A stretch of DNA of 64,000 bases from contig NZ_JBDLLW010000002.1 of the NCBI RefSeq assembly GCF_043789415.1, positions 434,001 through 498,000 of the forward strand, given 5' to 3'. The notes below the pieces were generated by a model. That model was not told the origin of the DNA. It searched no databases and was given only the letters and a program-made list of their open reading frames with translations. The position numbers and the translations under genes were made by a program. This document shows, piece by piece, positions 41,306 to 50,047 of this stretch; positions within the stretch are counted from its first letter, which is position 1, and each line of letters begins with the position of its first letter. The DNA comes from Renibacterium sp043789415 (GTDB lineage: Bacteria > Actinomycetota > Actinomycetes > Actinomycetales > Micrococcaceae).

Positions 41306-41587
41306 CTAGGCTCCCGTAGTGATACCTCTCGGCTTATCCGGCATGATGTCACCAATGCCGACTCCTAGCACCTCGGCTAGTGCAGCAATAGTTCGTAACT
41401 GCGGGTTGGCAACTGCCGTTGGGGATGACTTGCCCTTTTCGAGTAGTTGGTAGTGGTTTCGAGTAATGCCGACTTGGTTAGCAACCTTTTCTTGGCTGAG
41501 GCCTGCTGCGGTTCGGAATTGGTTGAGGCGGAGTCCTACCTCGGTAATGTAGTTGGCCCATGCTGCGTCTGGATCATTTTTAGCCAT
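41306..41587 (-). CDS. XRE-family transcriptional regulator
   Basis: The 93-residue protein contains one Cro/C1-type helix-turn-helix: VGLRLNQFRTAAGLSQEKVA, then NQVGITRNHYQLLEKGKSSP with the recognition helix, then LRTIAALAEVLGVGIGDIM. There is no further domain. Such single-domain regulators control small accessory modules; here a perfect palindrome lies 43 bases upstream of the start (41630-41643). It stands alone at the edge of the AT-rich islet. Confidence 0.85.
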   Translation of the reverse strand: MAKNDPDAAWANYITEVGLRLNQFRTAAGLSQEKVANQVGITRNHYQLLEKGKSSPTAVANPQLRTIAALAEVLGVGIGDIMPDKPRGITTGA

Positions 41588-41901
41588 CTATCCAACATTC
41601 AGCACGCTCACTCTTGCGCTTGCATGATAAATAATGCATTATTGAGCATGCAGGTGGAGCTGGGCGTTCCCGGCCGTCATCAAGAGATTTGTGTGGTGCA
41701 ACCGGCAACGAACACTACGGCACCTTTAGGGAGTGGGGTTATTGATGCCGCTAAATCTGTCGGTCAAATTGCTGCACCGCACCAACATTCCCCCTGTGGT
41801 GTCAGGAAACTACCGAGGCAGTGATCTTCATTTCTGGGAGTTACCTGCCATTTTCAACAAAGCTATTGCTAGTTCAAAGACCCCTCATAGATATTTAGGA
41901 A
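41588..41901. other. Intergenic stretch with possible operator
   Basis: This stretch between the XRE gene and the lipoprotein gene holds the palindrome at 41630-41643. Two short plus-strand frames (41648-41824 and 41739-41915) are open, but neither has a ribosome binding site or a recognisable product, so no gene is called. Confidence 0.4.
41630..41643. promoter_or_regulatory. 14-bp palindrome upstream of XRE gene
   Basis: AATAATGCATTATT is a perfect palindrome, flanked by a wider TGCAT/ATGCA pair. Its size and position suit binding by the XRE dimer, for autoregulation or control of the divergent lipoprotein gene. Confidence 0.45.
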
Positions 41902-42461
41902 ATGCAAAAGAATAAATGGCTCGTGGCAGCAATAGCAGTGGCTATTATCGGAGTTTCGGGGTGCAGTAGCACTCCTAGCGCGCCTTCTTCAAACTCTTCA
42001 GCTCCAACGGTGACTACTAGTCAAATACCATCGGACCCCACAGCCGCGACTACCACGGGTGATTCGGTATTTCATCCTCTTTCGAGCGCTGCTACTTTCT
42101 GGAAAAAGCATCCAGGACTCGGGAGTGAAGAGTCGAAAACTGGACAACTTCTGATCGACCAGAAAAGCAGCGGATCGCATAAGTTCGAGCTTGAAAATGC
42201 TGCAAAGTTTCAGAAGATTATGCTCGTGCTCGTGTGCGACAAAGAAGTCGCTTACAGCGTTACCCCAGGAAATACTTCAACTGCCAAACTTCCAGGAACA
42301 TGGGGGGCTCTTGCGGAGGGCCGACGATAAATACTTACATCATGCCAGCTTATGATCCCAAAAATGCTGCCCAAGTTCCCAGCTATATCCAAGTAGAGAC
42401 GCCAGCAGATACGAATTATTACCTCTCTGTGTACGGCATTCCTAGTCCTCCAGTTTCCTAA
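41902..42461 (+). pseudogene. Lipoprotein gene with frameshift at a G6 tract
   Basis: ATG at 41902 gives MQKNKWLVAAIAVAIIGVSG with a lipobox VSGC, a Ser/Thr/Pro-rich linker and a folded part (HKFELENAAKFQKIMLVLVC). The frame stops at 42330 shortly after a run of six G (42302-42307). In the next frame the protein continues convincingly: GGSCGGPTINTYIMPAYDPK, then VPSYIQVETPADTNYYLSVY to a stop at 42461, including the second Cys expected to pair with the first. A single-base change in the G tract would restore about 186 residues. This could be a true mutation, reversible slippage or a sequencing error. Confidence 0.6.
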
Positions 42462-42492
42462 CCAATCAAGAAAAATAGATAAGGAATATATA

Positions 42493-43032
42493 GTGAAATT
42501 TGCTCGAACTGCTATTGCATCTGTCGGACTGACTGTTGTTCTTCTGGGAGCCGCGGTAGGTCCGGCCAATGCAATTCCTCAGGGGGACGATCCAGTGACG
42601 GGTCCAGGGACCGCGCACCCGATGGTGTGCGAGGGCGGGACTTTCTACGACGAGACTCACTCGGACGTCTATCTCGGCAATCCGAGTAAGCGAGTTTATG
42701 GATCTGGCGGTGGCACACTCAAATTTGATGCTGGAGAATCCGCTTCGGTGACGGGGACTCTCTCTACAACTGTCAGCGCTGATGCCAACTTTGTCTTTGG
42801 AAAGGTGAGCGCTTCTGCGGGAATGTCTATTGCGCTGTCAAAGACAGCAACAACCCCAGTTGGTTACAGCTGGACAGTGCCCGCTGGACGCACTGGTTAC
42901 ATTGAAATGGGCGCTCACGGCTACCGTATCTCGTACACCAAGTACCACTACAAGTCCCCCTGTACTCAGGTGATTGACAAGAAAGACACCATCACTGGAG
43001 CAACGGGTAACGCTTACTTTACCCACAACTAA
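42493..43032 (+). CDS. Secreted protein of unknown function, 179 aa
   Basis: GTG at 42493 (AAGGA seven bases upstream) starts a signal peptide, KFARTAIASVGLTVVLLGAA, cleaved after ANA near residue 28. The mature part has two Cys (MVCEGG and SPCTQV) and Gly/Ser/Thr-rich beta sequence: LKFDAGESASVTGTLSTTVS, then SADANFVFGKVSASAGMSIA, then YSWTVPAGRTGYIEMGAHGY and RISYTKYHYKSPC. The alternating pattern with a Gly-rich centre looks like a beta-sandwich or a pore-forming-type amphipathic segment, but I recognise no family. It lies in the AT-rich islet behind the lipoprotein gene. Confidence 0.65.
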   Translation: MKFARTAIASVGLTVVLLGAAVGPANAIPQGDDPVTGPGTAHPMVCEGGTFYDETHSDVYLGNPSKRVYGSGGGTLKFDAGESASVTGTLSTTVSADANFVFGKVSASAGMSIALSKTATTPVGYSWTVPAGRTGYIEMGAHGYRISYTKYHYKSPCTQVIDKKDTITGATGNAYFTHN

Positions 43033-43044
43033 GCAGTGATTTTT

Positions 43045-43104
43045 AGTCAGCAAACGCCTCTGCCCAAGACCAAATACGGTTTTGGGCAGAGGCGTTTGCT
43101 GACT
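43045..43104. terminator. 23-bp perfect-stem bidirectional terminator
   Basis: Bases 43045-43067 and 43082-43104 pair perfectly (AGTCAGCAAACGCC ... GGCGTTTGCTGACT), extended by ACC/GGT in the loop. It lies between the convergent secreted-protein gene and the gluconate permease gene. Confidence 0.8.
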
Positions 43105-43132
43105 ACTTCCTTAGGCATCGAGGCCATATTTA

Positions 43133-44527
43133 TCAGACGAACTGATAGATCAGAACCGCCATGCCGAAGCCGACCAGGGAAAGGATCGTCTCCAGCACGG
43201 TCCAGGTTTTCAAGGTGTCCTTGACCGACATATTGAAGTACTTGGAAACGATCCAGAAGCCGCCGTCATTGACGTGACTGGCGATGATCGAGCCGGCTGA
43301 GATGGCGATCACAATGAGCGCGAGCTGCGGCTGAGAGAAGCCACCGGAGGCCAGGGTCGGTGCCAGGATTCCGCTCGTGGTGACGATGGCCACGGTGGCT
43401 GAACCCTGGGCGAGCCGCAGGCCAGCTGAGATCACATAGGCAGAGACGATAAGCGGTAAACCGGCCTGAGCCAGCGAACCGGCCACTGCCTTGCCGACCC
43501 CGGTAGCCGCCAGCACCGCACCGAAGAAAGCTCCCGCGCCCACCACGAGGAGGATCATGCCGACCGGCCGGAGCGAGGCCGCCGTGACGTTGGAGAGCTC
43601 TTTCGAACTCATCCCCCGGCGGATGCCCAGCAGCCACATAGAGAGCAGTACTGCGACGGTCAGCGCGATCGCGGGATTGCCGAAGAACTGCAGGGCTGAG
43701 CGGAAGCCGCTCTCCGGTAAGAAGATATTGCCGAAGGTTCCCCCGAGAATCAGAACCATCGGCAGGCCGATACACAGCAGCACCAGACCGATTGATGGCT
43801 CCCGGCCCTTTGCGGCATCCGCTGATTCTTCGATGACCTGCTCAGCGGGCACCGCGATGTTGACCCGTCGGCCGATCCATTTGCCCCAGAGCACGCCGGA
43901 GACAAACCAGGCTGGAATGCCGCAAGCCAGGCCCATCAGGATGATCCAGCCCAGATCCACGTGGAATGCACCCGCGGCGGCTACCGGCCCGGGGTGCGGC
44001 GGCAGGAAGGCGTGGGTGACGGAAAGCCCCGCCAGCAAAGGCAAAGCGTAGAGCACTAAGGACTTGCCGCCCCGGATGGCCGCGACGTACACCAGTGGCG
44101 CCAGCACAAAAATACCGATATCGAAGAAAACTGGGATGCCCAGGATGAAACCGGTGATCCCCATCGCGAGCGGAGTACCTTTTTCACCAAAGATGCGCAC
44201 CAGCCTGCCCAGCAGCACCTCGGCACCGCCCGAGCGCTCCAGGATCGCGCCGAGCACGGTGCCCAGGCCAATGATCACCGTGACGTGGCCCAAAATTCCG
44301 GCGAAGCCCTTTTCGATCAGTGCATCGCTGCTCTTCGTCGCGGTGCCGACCAGCGCTTCGACCGAAACCCCTCCGGCCAGGGCGACCAACACTCCGACGC
44401 CGAGCAGCGCGATGAAAGGCTCCACCTTGACCTTGATGATCAAGAACAAGAGCAGCGCTATGCCCGCCGCCGCGAGCAGGAGCAGTCCCAGAGTGTCGTG
44501 GTGCAGCCAATCGATAAACTGGTTCAT
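43133..44527 (-). CDS. gntP: Gluconate:H+ symporter (GntP family)
   Basis: This 464-residue integral membrane protein with about 12 to 14 helices belongs to the GntP family (GVLVALAGGVSVEALVGTAT, ILGIPVFFDIGIFVLAPLVY, LPPHPGPVAAAGAFHVDLGW, SHVNDGGFWIVSKYFNMSVK). The PHPGP and HVNDGGFW motifs are family signatures. It imports sugar acids with protons. It is the last gene of a four-gene minus-strand operon with eda, the D-aminoacylase and the PLP enzyme, with an ATGA-type overlap to eda, so its substrate is probably the acid those enzymes degrade. Confidence 0.9.
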   Translation of the reverse strand: MNQFIDWLHHDTLGLLLLAAAGIALLLFLIIKVKVEPFIALLGVGVLVALAGGVSVEALVGTATKSSDALIEKGFAGILGHVTVIIGLGTVLGAILERSGGAEVLLGRLVRIFGEKGTPLAMGITGFILGIPVFFDIGIFVLAPLVYVAAIRGGKSLVLYALPLLAGLSVTHAFLPPHPGPVAAAGAFHVDLGWIILMGLACGIPAWFVSGVLWGKWIGRRVNIAVPAEQVIEESADAAKGREPSIGLVLLCIGLPMVLILGGTFGNIFLPESGFRSALQFFGNPAIALTVAVLLSMWLLGIRRGMSSKELSNVTAASLRPVGMILLVVGAGAFFGAVLAATGVGKAVAGSLAQAGLPLIVSAYVISAGLRLAQGSATVAIVTTSGILAPTLASGGFSQPQLALIVIAISAGSIIASHVNDGGFWIVSKYFNMSVKDTLKTWTVLETILSLVGFGMAVLIYQFV

Positions 44528-45204
44528 CGTTCCATCTCCCGTTGTTTGTCGGTCTGCCCTTGGCCGAAGGGGCTAAGGCTTGCGGTAAAGGCGGCGGCCA
44601 GGGTCTCGATGGCCGACCAGTCCCCGGCGGCCACGACCTCTGGCGGAACCACCGAAGTGCCACAGGCCACCGCGAAGGCACCGGCGGCCAGGTACTCGGC
44701 CGCATTCGAGGCATCGATCCCTCCCGAAGGGAAGAGCTTGAGTTCCGGGAAGGGCCCGCTAAGGTCCTTCAGATACGCCGGGCCCAGGCTCCGGGCCGGG
44801 AAGATCTTGACCACGCTGGAGCCCAGGTCCACCGCCTGGGCGACTTCACTGGGAGTCATTGCACCGAGCGAGATCGGCACCCCGGCGGCGAGGGCGACCT
44901 CAGCGACCTCAGCCCGCAAGCCGGGAGTGACCAGAAACCGAGCCCCGGCGTCGATCGCTGCTCGGGCTTGCTCGGCGTCGAGCACGGTACCGGCCCCCAC
45001 CAGGGCGCCATGCTCAGCCTCCGCATCACGGGCTTTCCGAATGAGCTTCAGTACCCCGGGCGTGGTGAAGGTCAGCTCGACGCTACCGATGCCGCCTTGC
45101 ACCAGCGCGTGGCAGAGCGCCGGTGCATCGGGAATCTTGGCGGCTCGAACCACGGCAACGCTGCGATCCTTTTCGAGTTGCCGTAGGAAAGTCTCAACGG
45201 ACAT
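44524..45204 (-). CDS. eda: KDPG/KHG aldolase
   Basis: Read from ATG 45204 (MSVETFLRQLEKDRSVAVVR), the protein has 226 residues and shows the Eda signatures: the Glu in GIGSVELTFTTPG, LVGAGTV, the Thr of FLVTPG and the Schiff-base Lys in SVVKIFPA. It splits 2-keto-3-deoxy-6-phosphogluconate into pyruvate and glyceraldehyde 3-phosphate. The frame is open upstream, but that part lies inside the D-aminoacylase gene; the true start overlaps it by 11 bases. Confidence 0.92.
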   Translation of the reverse strand: MSVETFLRQLEKDRSVAVVRAAKIPDAPALCHALVQGGIGSVELTFTTPGVLKLIRKARDAEAEHGALVGAGTVLDAEQARAAIDAGARFLVTPGLRAEVAEVALAAGVPISLGAMTPSEVAQAVDLGSSVVKIFPARSLGPAYLKDLSGPFPELKLFPSGGIDASNAAEYLAAGAFAVACGTSVVPPEVVAAGDWSAIETLAAAFTASLSPFGQGQTDKQREMER

Positions 45205-46861
45205 CGATGACTCCTTGATCGGTGGCATGTCTGCGGAGCGCCCGGCCTGCCCGCGCCCCGGTGGGTTTCCCCGCCGCGATGGCCGGTTGGCCGTTGACGA
45301 AAACCCAGTGGATCCCGACGGCGGGCTGCCGCGGCTGCGCGAAACTGGCTCGATCGGCGATCTGTTCCGCATCGAAGAGCACCAGATCGGCCGCATAGCC
45401 CTCTTTGATCAGCCCTCGCTGATGCAATTGAAGCCTGGCGGCCGGCCGGCCGCTCAGATGATGGACCATCTCTTCCAGGCTGAGCAGTCCGAGCTCTCGG
45501 CTGTAGTGTCCCAGATAGCGTGGAAAGGTGCCCCAGGAACGGGGGTGCGGCTTAGCCCCGGTCAGAATGCCGTCGCTGCCTCCGGTGTGCGCCCGGTGCT
45601 GCATGATCTGCCGGACATTCGGTTCATCCCCCACATGCTGCAGGATTCCGGTGCCCAGCCGATCACGGCGAAGCAATTCAATGAAAACCTCAAAGGGTTC
45701 ACGGCGCTGTTCACCCGAGAGCTGTTCGATGGTCTTGCCGACACACTCCGACAGCTCCGGGTTCTGCACTCCGCTGATTTCAATGGTGTGCCATTCGGCG
45801 GTCACTCCGTGGCAGCCATCTGAACCGTAAATCTCCACGCTCTGCCGGATCCGAGCCAGGGTCTCTGGCTCTTCCAACCGCTGCAAAGTCTGTTCCAGGC
45901 TTCCGGAGGAGGCCCAGCTGGGCAGGAGCGCGGAGAGCGTGGTGGCTCCGGGCAGATAAGGATAGCTGTCCAGAGTGATATCCGCTCCGCACTCCAGGGC
46001 CTCGTCGATCAAGGCCAGCAGTTCCCCCGCTCGGCCTTTGTTCTCTGCGAAGTTCATGGTGGCGTGCGAAAGGTGCAGGGGGCAGCCGCTCGCTTTGCTC
46101 AGCTCGATCATCTCGGCGTAGGCGGCGAGCGCACCCTTGCCATAGGAGCGGTGGTGCGGTGCATAGAAACCGCCCAACTCGGCCACCGTTTCACAGAGCG
46201 CGGTGAGTTCCGCGCTGTCGGCGTACATGCCAGGGGTATAGGTCAGTCCCGAGGACATTCCGACGGCGCCCTGTTGCATGGCTTCGGCGATCACCTCTTG
46301 CATCCGGGCCAGTTGAGCTGCGTCCGGGGCGCCTTCGGCGAATCCCATCACCAGCGCCCGCACGGTGCCCTGCGGCACCAGATAAGCGGCGTTCCCGGCG
46401 ATCTGGGAGCGATCGAGCCGACCCAGGTATTCGCCGACACTGCGCCAATCGAAATCGAGGTCTGTCGGATTGCCGTTCCATCCGGCGATCTTCTGTCGGA
46501 TCACGTCGAGTGTCGGTTCGTCCACCGGCGCATAGGAAAGACCGTCTTGACCGAGCACTTCGGTGGTAACGCCCTGACTGAGTTTCGCGTAATGGTCAGG
46601 TTCGGTGAGCAGATGCAGATCGGAGTGCGCGTGCATATCGATGAAGCCGGGCGCCAGCACGAGCCCTTCAGCATCAATTCGCCGGTTTCCGACGTCGTGA
46701 ACGGCTTTCGAAAAGGAGCTTTCTGAACTGACTCCCCCAACCGTGAGCGCACCTGGCTCGGCGATCCGCTGGATCCGCCCCTGAGCGATCAGCACATCGG
46801 CCTGGCGGCGCGGTGAGCCGCTGCCGTCCACCACCGTTGCCTTGCTCAGTAGGGTCTCCAT
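45194..46861 (-). CDS. D-aminoacylase (N-acyl-D-amino-acid deacylase family)
   Basis: This 555-residue amidohydrolase has the zinc-binding HxH in LAPGFIDMHAHSDLHL, the later His residues in YAPHHRSYGKGA and LHLSHATMN, and the HTGGSDGI metal-Asp motif. It removes an acyl group, usually acetyl, from a D-amino acid-like nitrogen. Set between a glucosaminate/D-amino acid ammonia-lyase homologue and Eda, its substrate may be an N-acetylated amino sugar acid rather than a free D-amino acid; that is inference from the neighbours. Confidence 0.85.
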   Translation of the reverse strand: METLLSKATVVDGSGSPRRQADVLIAQGRIQRIAEPGALTVGGVSSESSFSKAVHDVGNRRIDAEGLVLAPGFIDMHAHSDLHLLTEPDHYAKLSQGVTTEVLGQDGLSYAPVDEPTLDVIRQKIAGWNGNPTDLDFDWRSVGEYLGRLDRSQIAGNAAYLVPQGTVRALVMGFAEGAPDAAQLARMQEVIAEAMQQGAVGMSSGLTYTPGMYADSAELTALCETVAELGGFYAPHHRSYGKGALAAYAEMIELSKASGCPLHLSHATMNFAENKGRAGELLALIDEALECGADITLDSYPYLPGATTLSALLPSWASSGSLEQTLQRLEEPETLARIRQSVEIYGSDGCHGVTAEWHTIEISGVQNPELSECVGKTIEQLSGEQRREPFEVFIELLRRDRLGTGILQHVGDEPNVRQIMQHRAHTGGSDGILTGAKPHPRSWGTFPRYLGHYSRELGLLSLEEMVHHLSGRPAARLQLHQRGLIKEGYAADLVLFDAEQIADRASFAQPRQPAVGIHWVFVNGQPAIAAGKPTGARAGRALRRHATDQGVIDVR

Positions 46862-46867
46862 GGCCGC

Positions 46868-48148
46868 CTAGAAGAAAGTGTGGATGAGATCGATGACATT
46901 GCCAGAATCCACAGTATCGAGCACCGGGATCAACTGCCATTTATCGAAGGCTGTGCAGGGGTGCGAAAGGCCGAGCCTGATGACCTGGCCGATTCGCACT
47001 TCCTGCTGGGCGGCGTCAAAGCTCAAGTAACAGTGCTGATCGTTCATCGCGGTGATTCGGGCGCCCTCGAGCGGGAGCAATGCAGCACCGAGCTCATCGG
47101 CCAGTCCTTGAGGTATCGGAAGCCCTTCATCGAAGGGCAGGTCCCGCTTACCTGCATCGAGGATAGCTAAGCCCGGCTCGGGCTGCGAGACCACTCGCGC
47201 CCAGCCGTGCATTCCCGCGACCAAAGGCTGATCACCCGAGCGGGAAAAGGGCGAGATCCTGGCGTAGAAACCGTCGTCGTGCACCAGATAGGCGCCGCTG
47301 CGCAGCAGCACGATAACTTCGGGGCCGGCGCAGTCCGCCAGTACCTCCACCACGGCGTCGAAGTAGGCGCTACCACCCGCACTCAGGATCACCGGACCCT
47401 CAGCATAGAGCCCTTCAGCGGTCAACCGCAGGTGCAGTTCCTTCATGCTGGAAAGATAACCGCGTACCGTTTCCAGCGCTGCTTGATCAGCGGTATGCGC
47501 TAGAGAACCCTCGTAGCCGCTCACCCCGATCAATCGCAACCGTTCCGAGGCCGCGACTGACCTGCACACTTCAAGGGCCGGTACTATTCCCCGCGCCCCA
47601 GTGCGTCCGCCTGGTCCCCCCAATTCGACCAGTACATCAAGAACGGCCTCGGAATTCTCTAGTGTCTTCTCAATGCGCTCCACGGTCTGCACATTGTCCA
47701 CCCAGGAAACGATCCGGGTGCCCGAGCGCCCTTGCTCGGCGACCCAGCGGATCGCTTGCGGATCGGTCAGGGAATTGGCCAGCATCATCGAAGCCACCCC
47801 GAATTCTGCAGCCACTCGCAGCTGGGCCAGATTCGCCAGAGTGATCCCCCAGGCTCCTCGCTCCAGCTGTCGCTGCCAGAGCTGCGGTGCCATCGTAGTT
47901 TTACCGTGCGGCGCCAACTGCACGCCGTGCTCCTCGCACCAGCGGGCCATGCGATCCAGATTGGTTTCCAGGGCCTGCCCGTCGAGAGTGAGCAACGGAG
48001 TCTGCAGATCCTTCAGCTCTGGACCGTAGGCGAGAAAATCGTGAGGAGTGCAGCCCTTGACAGCAGCGGGGACGGCTTTGAAACGCCAATCGAGCTTGCG
48101 TCGATTGAGCGCTGCCACCGAGCTGGCATCAATTGCAGAGCCGCTCAT
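46868..48148 (-). CDS. Fold-III PLP ammonia-lyase (D-threonine aldolase/D-serine dehydratase family)
   Basis: This 426-residue protein is of the alanine-racemase-like fold. The PLP Lys lies in VQLAPHGKTTMAPQLWQRQL, followed by the barrel (WGITLANLAQLRVAAEFGVA) and a C-terminal domain with HGWARVVSQPE and metal-type ligands (DQHCYLSFD). The family includes D-threonine aldolase, D-serine dehydratase, 3-hydroxyaspartate dehydratase and D-glucosaminate dehydratase. Next to KDG kinase and KDPG aldolase, ammonia elimination from D-glucosaminate to 2-keto-3-deoxygluconate is the most coherent role. It is the first gene of the minus-strand operon. Confidence 0.8.
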   Translation of the reverse strand: MSGSAIDASSVAALNRRKLDWRFKAVPAAVKGCTPHDFLAYGPELKDLQTPLLTLDGQALETNLDRMARWCEEHGVQLAPHGKTTMAPQLWQRQLERGAWGITLANLAQLRVAAEFGVASMMLANSLTDPQAIRWVAEQGRSGTRIVSWVDNVQTVERIEKTLENSEAVLDVLVELGGPGGRTGARGIVPALEVCRSVAASERLRLIGVSGYEGSLAHTADQAALETVRGYLSSMKELHLRLTAEGLYAEGPVILSAGGSAYFDAVVEVLADCAGPEVIVLLRSGAYLVHDDGFYARISPFSRSGDQPLVAGMHGWARVVSQPEPGLAILDAGKRDLPFDEGLPIPQGLADELGAALLPLEGARITAMNDQHCYLSFDAAQQEVRIGQVIRLGLSHPCTAFDKWQLIPVLDTVDSGNVIDLIHTFF

Positions 48149-48167
48149 TCAAGTCCTCTCGATCAAA

Positions 48168-48182
48168 TTGCATATAGTGCAA
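48168..48182. promoter_or_regulatory. Palindromic operator in divergent promoter
   Basis: TTGCATATAGTGCAA (48168-48182) is a perfect 5-5-5 inverted repeat between the minus-strand operon and the sugar kinase gene, with further TTGCA copies at 48132 and 48189. An IclR protein encoded two genes away is the likely binder. Confidence 0.5.
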
Positions 48183-48272
48183 CGCTTGTTGCAGAAATAT
48201 TAGTGTTATGTCTAACATGGTCGGGAAATGCCCGTCAAGCCCCTCGCTGCCAGGGAAGCAAAGGAATGATCC

Positions 48273-49286
48273 ATGCAATCAGCACTCTGCCTGGGAGAAA
48301 CCATGGCAGTTCTGAGCCCTTCTCCGCTCGCTTCGCTCGAGACCGCCGAACTCTTCCAATGCAGCGTGGGAGGCGCGGAATCAAATGTGGCGATGGGCCT
48401 GGCCGCACTCGGCGTGCCGACCCATTGGCTGAGCAGGCTCGGCGATGATGCCTTCGGCCGCCGCATCTTGCGCACTCTGAGGGAACATCAGGTCGGTGTC
48501 TCGGGGGTGCAGCTCGACCCGGAGCGGCCCACCGGCCTCTATCTCAAAGCGCCAGCCGACGACGGCTCAGGCAGTGAAATGCTGTATTACCGCCGAGGCT
48601 CCGCCGCCTCCGCGATGTCTCCGAGCCTGCTGGACTCCCCTGCCGCTTCGGAGCTACTGCGCAGCGTCGGGCTGATTCATTTCAGCGGCATCACCGCAGC
48701 GCTTTCGGGGAGCTGTCTGGAACTCTGCGAGGAACTGGTGAGTGCACCACGAGAGGGCAGAATCGTCAGCTTCGACCTGAATTGGCGCCCCAGCCTGTGG
48801 CAGGGCCGAAACCATCGGGTGCTACGCGAACTGGCCAACCGGGCCGACATCGTCCTGCTGGGCTTGGACGAGGCCGAATCCGCTTTCGGCAGCCGGGACG
48901 AACAAGAACTCCGCGAGATCCTACCCGCCCCGCAGACCCTGGTACTGAAGAATAGTGAGCACAGCACCGTCTCGCTGTGCCGCAGTGGCGGGCGGCAGGA
49001 AGTCCCCGCCCTCGCCGTAGAACTGGTGGAGCCAGTCGGCGCGGGTGACGCTTTTGCTGCCGGTTATTTGAGCGGCTTGCTGCTGGGACTGGATGAGCGG
49101 GCCAAGCTCCGGCGCGGGCATCTGGCCGCCGCTTGCACGCTGACCGTCCCCGGGGATCGCGGGCCGCTGCCGCCCGCGGCAGAACTCGAAGCGCTGCTGA
49201 ACTGCGAGGAAGCAGATTGGCTGGCTACCTCGGTCTCCGCCACCGGGATCGACTCTCCCGCCCTCACCGGGCAAGCAGTTCGATGA
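48273..49286 (+). CDS. kdgK: PfkB-family sugar-acid kinase (2-keto-3-deoxygluconate kinase)
   Basis: The 337-residue PfkB-fold kinase starts MQSALCLGETMAVLSPSPLA; GGAESNVAMGLAALG is the first PfkB signature and VEPVGAGDAFAAGYL the second, with the catalytic Asp. Neighbouring eda implies that it makes KDPG from 2-keto-3-deoxygluconate. It is divergent from the PLP enzyme and overlaps the IclR gene by four bases. Confidence 0.87.
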   Translation: MQSALCLGETMAVLSPSPLASLETAELFQCSVGGAESNVAMGLAALGVPTHWLSRLGDDAFGRRILRTLREHQVGVSGVQLDPERPTGLYLKAPADDGSGSEMLYYRRGSAASAMSPSLLDSPAASELLRSVGLIHFSGITAALSGSCLELCEELVSAPREGRIVSFDLNWRPSLWQGRNHRVLRELANRADIVLLGLDEAESAFGSRDEQELREILPAPQTLVLKNSEHSTVSLCRSGGRQEVPALAVELVEPVGAGDAFAAGYLSGLLLGLDERAKLRRGHLAAACTLTVPGDRGPLPPAAELEALLNCEEADWLATSVSATGIDSPALTGQAVR

Positions 49287-50047
49287 GCCAGAGCCTGCTG
49301 CGCGGACTAGATCTGCTCGCAGAATTAGCCCGTCAACCGGCCACCCTCGACGAACTCGCCTCGCGCGCCGCGGTGCACAAGACCACCGTCATGCGACTGC
49401 TGCATGATCTGGAGGACCGTCGTTTCGTCTTCCGGGACGCCGGGCAGCGTTACCGCCTGGGCTCCAAACTCTTTGAACTTTCCGGTCGAGCTCTTGAGCA
49501 GCGCGATATCCGCAGCGTCGCCCGCCCCCATCTCACCGCTTTGAACGAAGTCACCGGGCACACCATTCACCTCGCGGATTTAGAGGGCGGCGAAGTGGTC
49601 TATATCGATAAATTCGAGTCCCGGCATCAAGTGCGGATGTACTCCCGGATCGGCCTCACCGCCGCATTGCATTCCGCCGCGGTCTCCAAGGTTCTCTTGG
49701 CGGATCTCCCCCGGGAACGCCGTGAGGAAATCGCCGCAAACATCGACTACGTCAAAGCCACCGAGAACACCTTGGACTCTCCCCGGGCCCTGCTCGCCGA
49801 ACTGGACCGGGTCGCTGCTCAGGGCTGGGCCCACGACGACTGCGAACACGAGCCGCTGGTGCACTGCATTGCCGCACCGATCCGGGATGCCAGCGGTGCA
49901 GTGGTCGCCGCTGCATCCACCTCGGTGCCGACCATGCTGCTGAACACTGAAGGGCTGATGGCACTGCTGCCCGGCCTGAAGGCCAGCACCGACAAAATCT
50001 CCCACGACCTCGGATACCACCCTTCGAAAGGAAAGCATCATGACTGA
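49283..50047 (+). CDS. IclR-family transcriptional regulator
   Basis: Read from ATG 49283 (ATGA overlap with kdgK), the 254-residue protein has the winged helix (ATLDELASRAAVHKTTVMRL) and the IclR effector domain (YSRIGLTAALHSAAVSKVLL, then DCEHEPLVHCIAAPIRDASG). It probably senses a sugar acid such as KDG and represses the divergent catabolic operons. It overlaps ridA by eight bases. Confidence 0.9.
   Translation: MSQSLLRGLDLLAELARQPATLDELASRAAVHKTTVMRLLHDLEDRRFVFRDAGQRYRLGSKLFELSGRALEQRDIRSVARPHLTALNEVTGHTIHLADLEGGEVVYIDKFESRHQVRMYSRIGLTAALHSAAVSKVLLADLPRERREEIAANIDYVKATENTLDSPRALLAELDRVAAQGWAHDDCEHEPLVHCIAAPIRDASGAVVAAASTSVPTMLLNTEGLMALLPGLKASTDKISHDLGYHPSKGKHHD

Noticed and set aside
41648..41915. 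Two short plus-strand frames upstream of the lipoprotein gene
   Set aside because: No ribosome binding site and no recognisable composition; they overlap each other and the promoter region.
44285..45823. 512-codon plus-strand open frame across gntP, eda and the D-aminoacylase gene
   Set aside because: Ser/Arg/Ala-rich translation without motifs; the minus strand carries three recognised genes with overlapping starts and stops.
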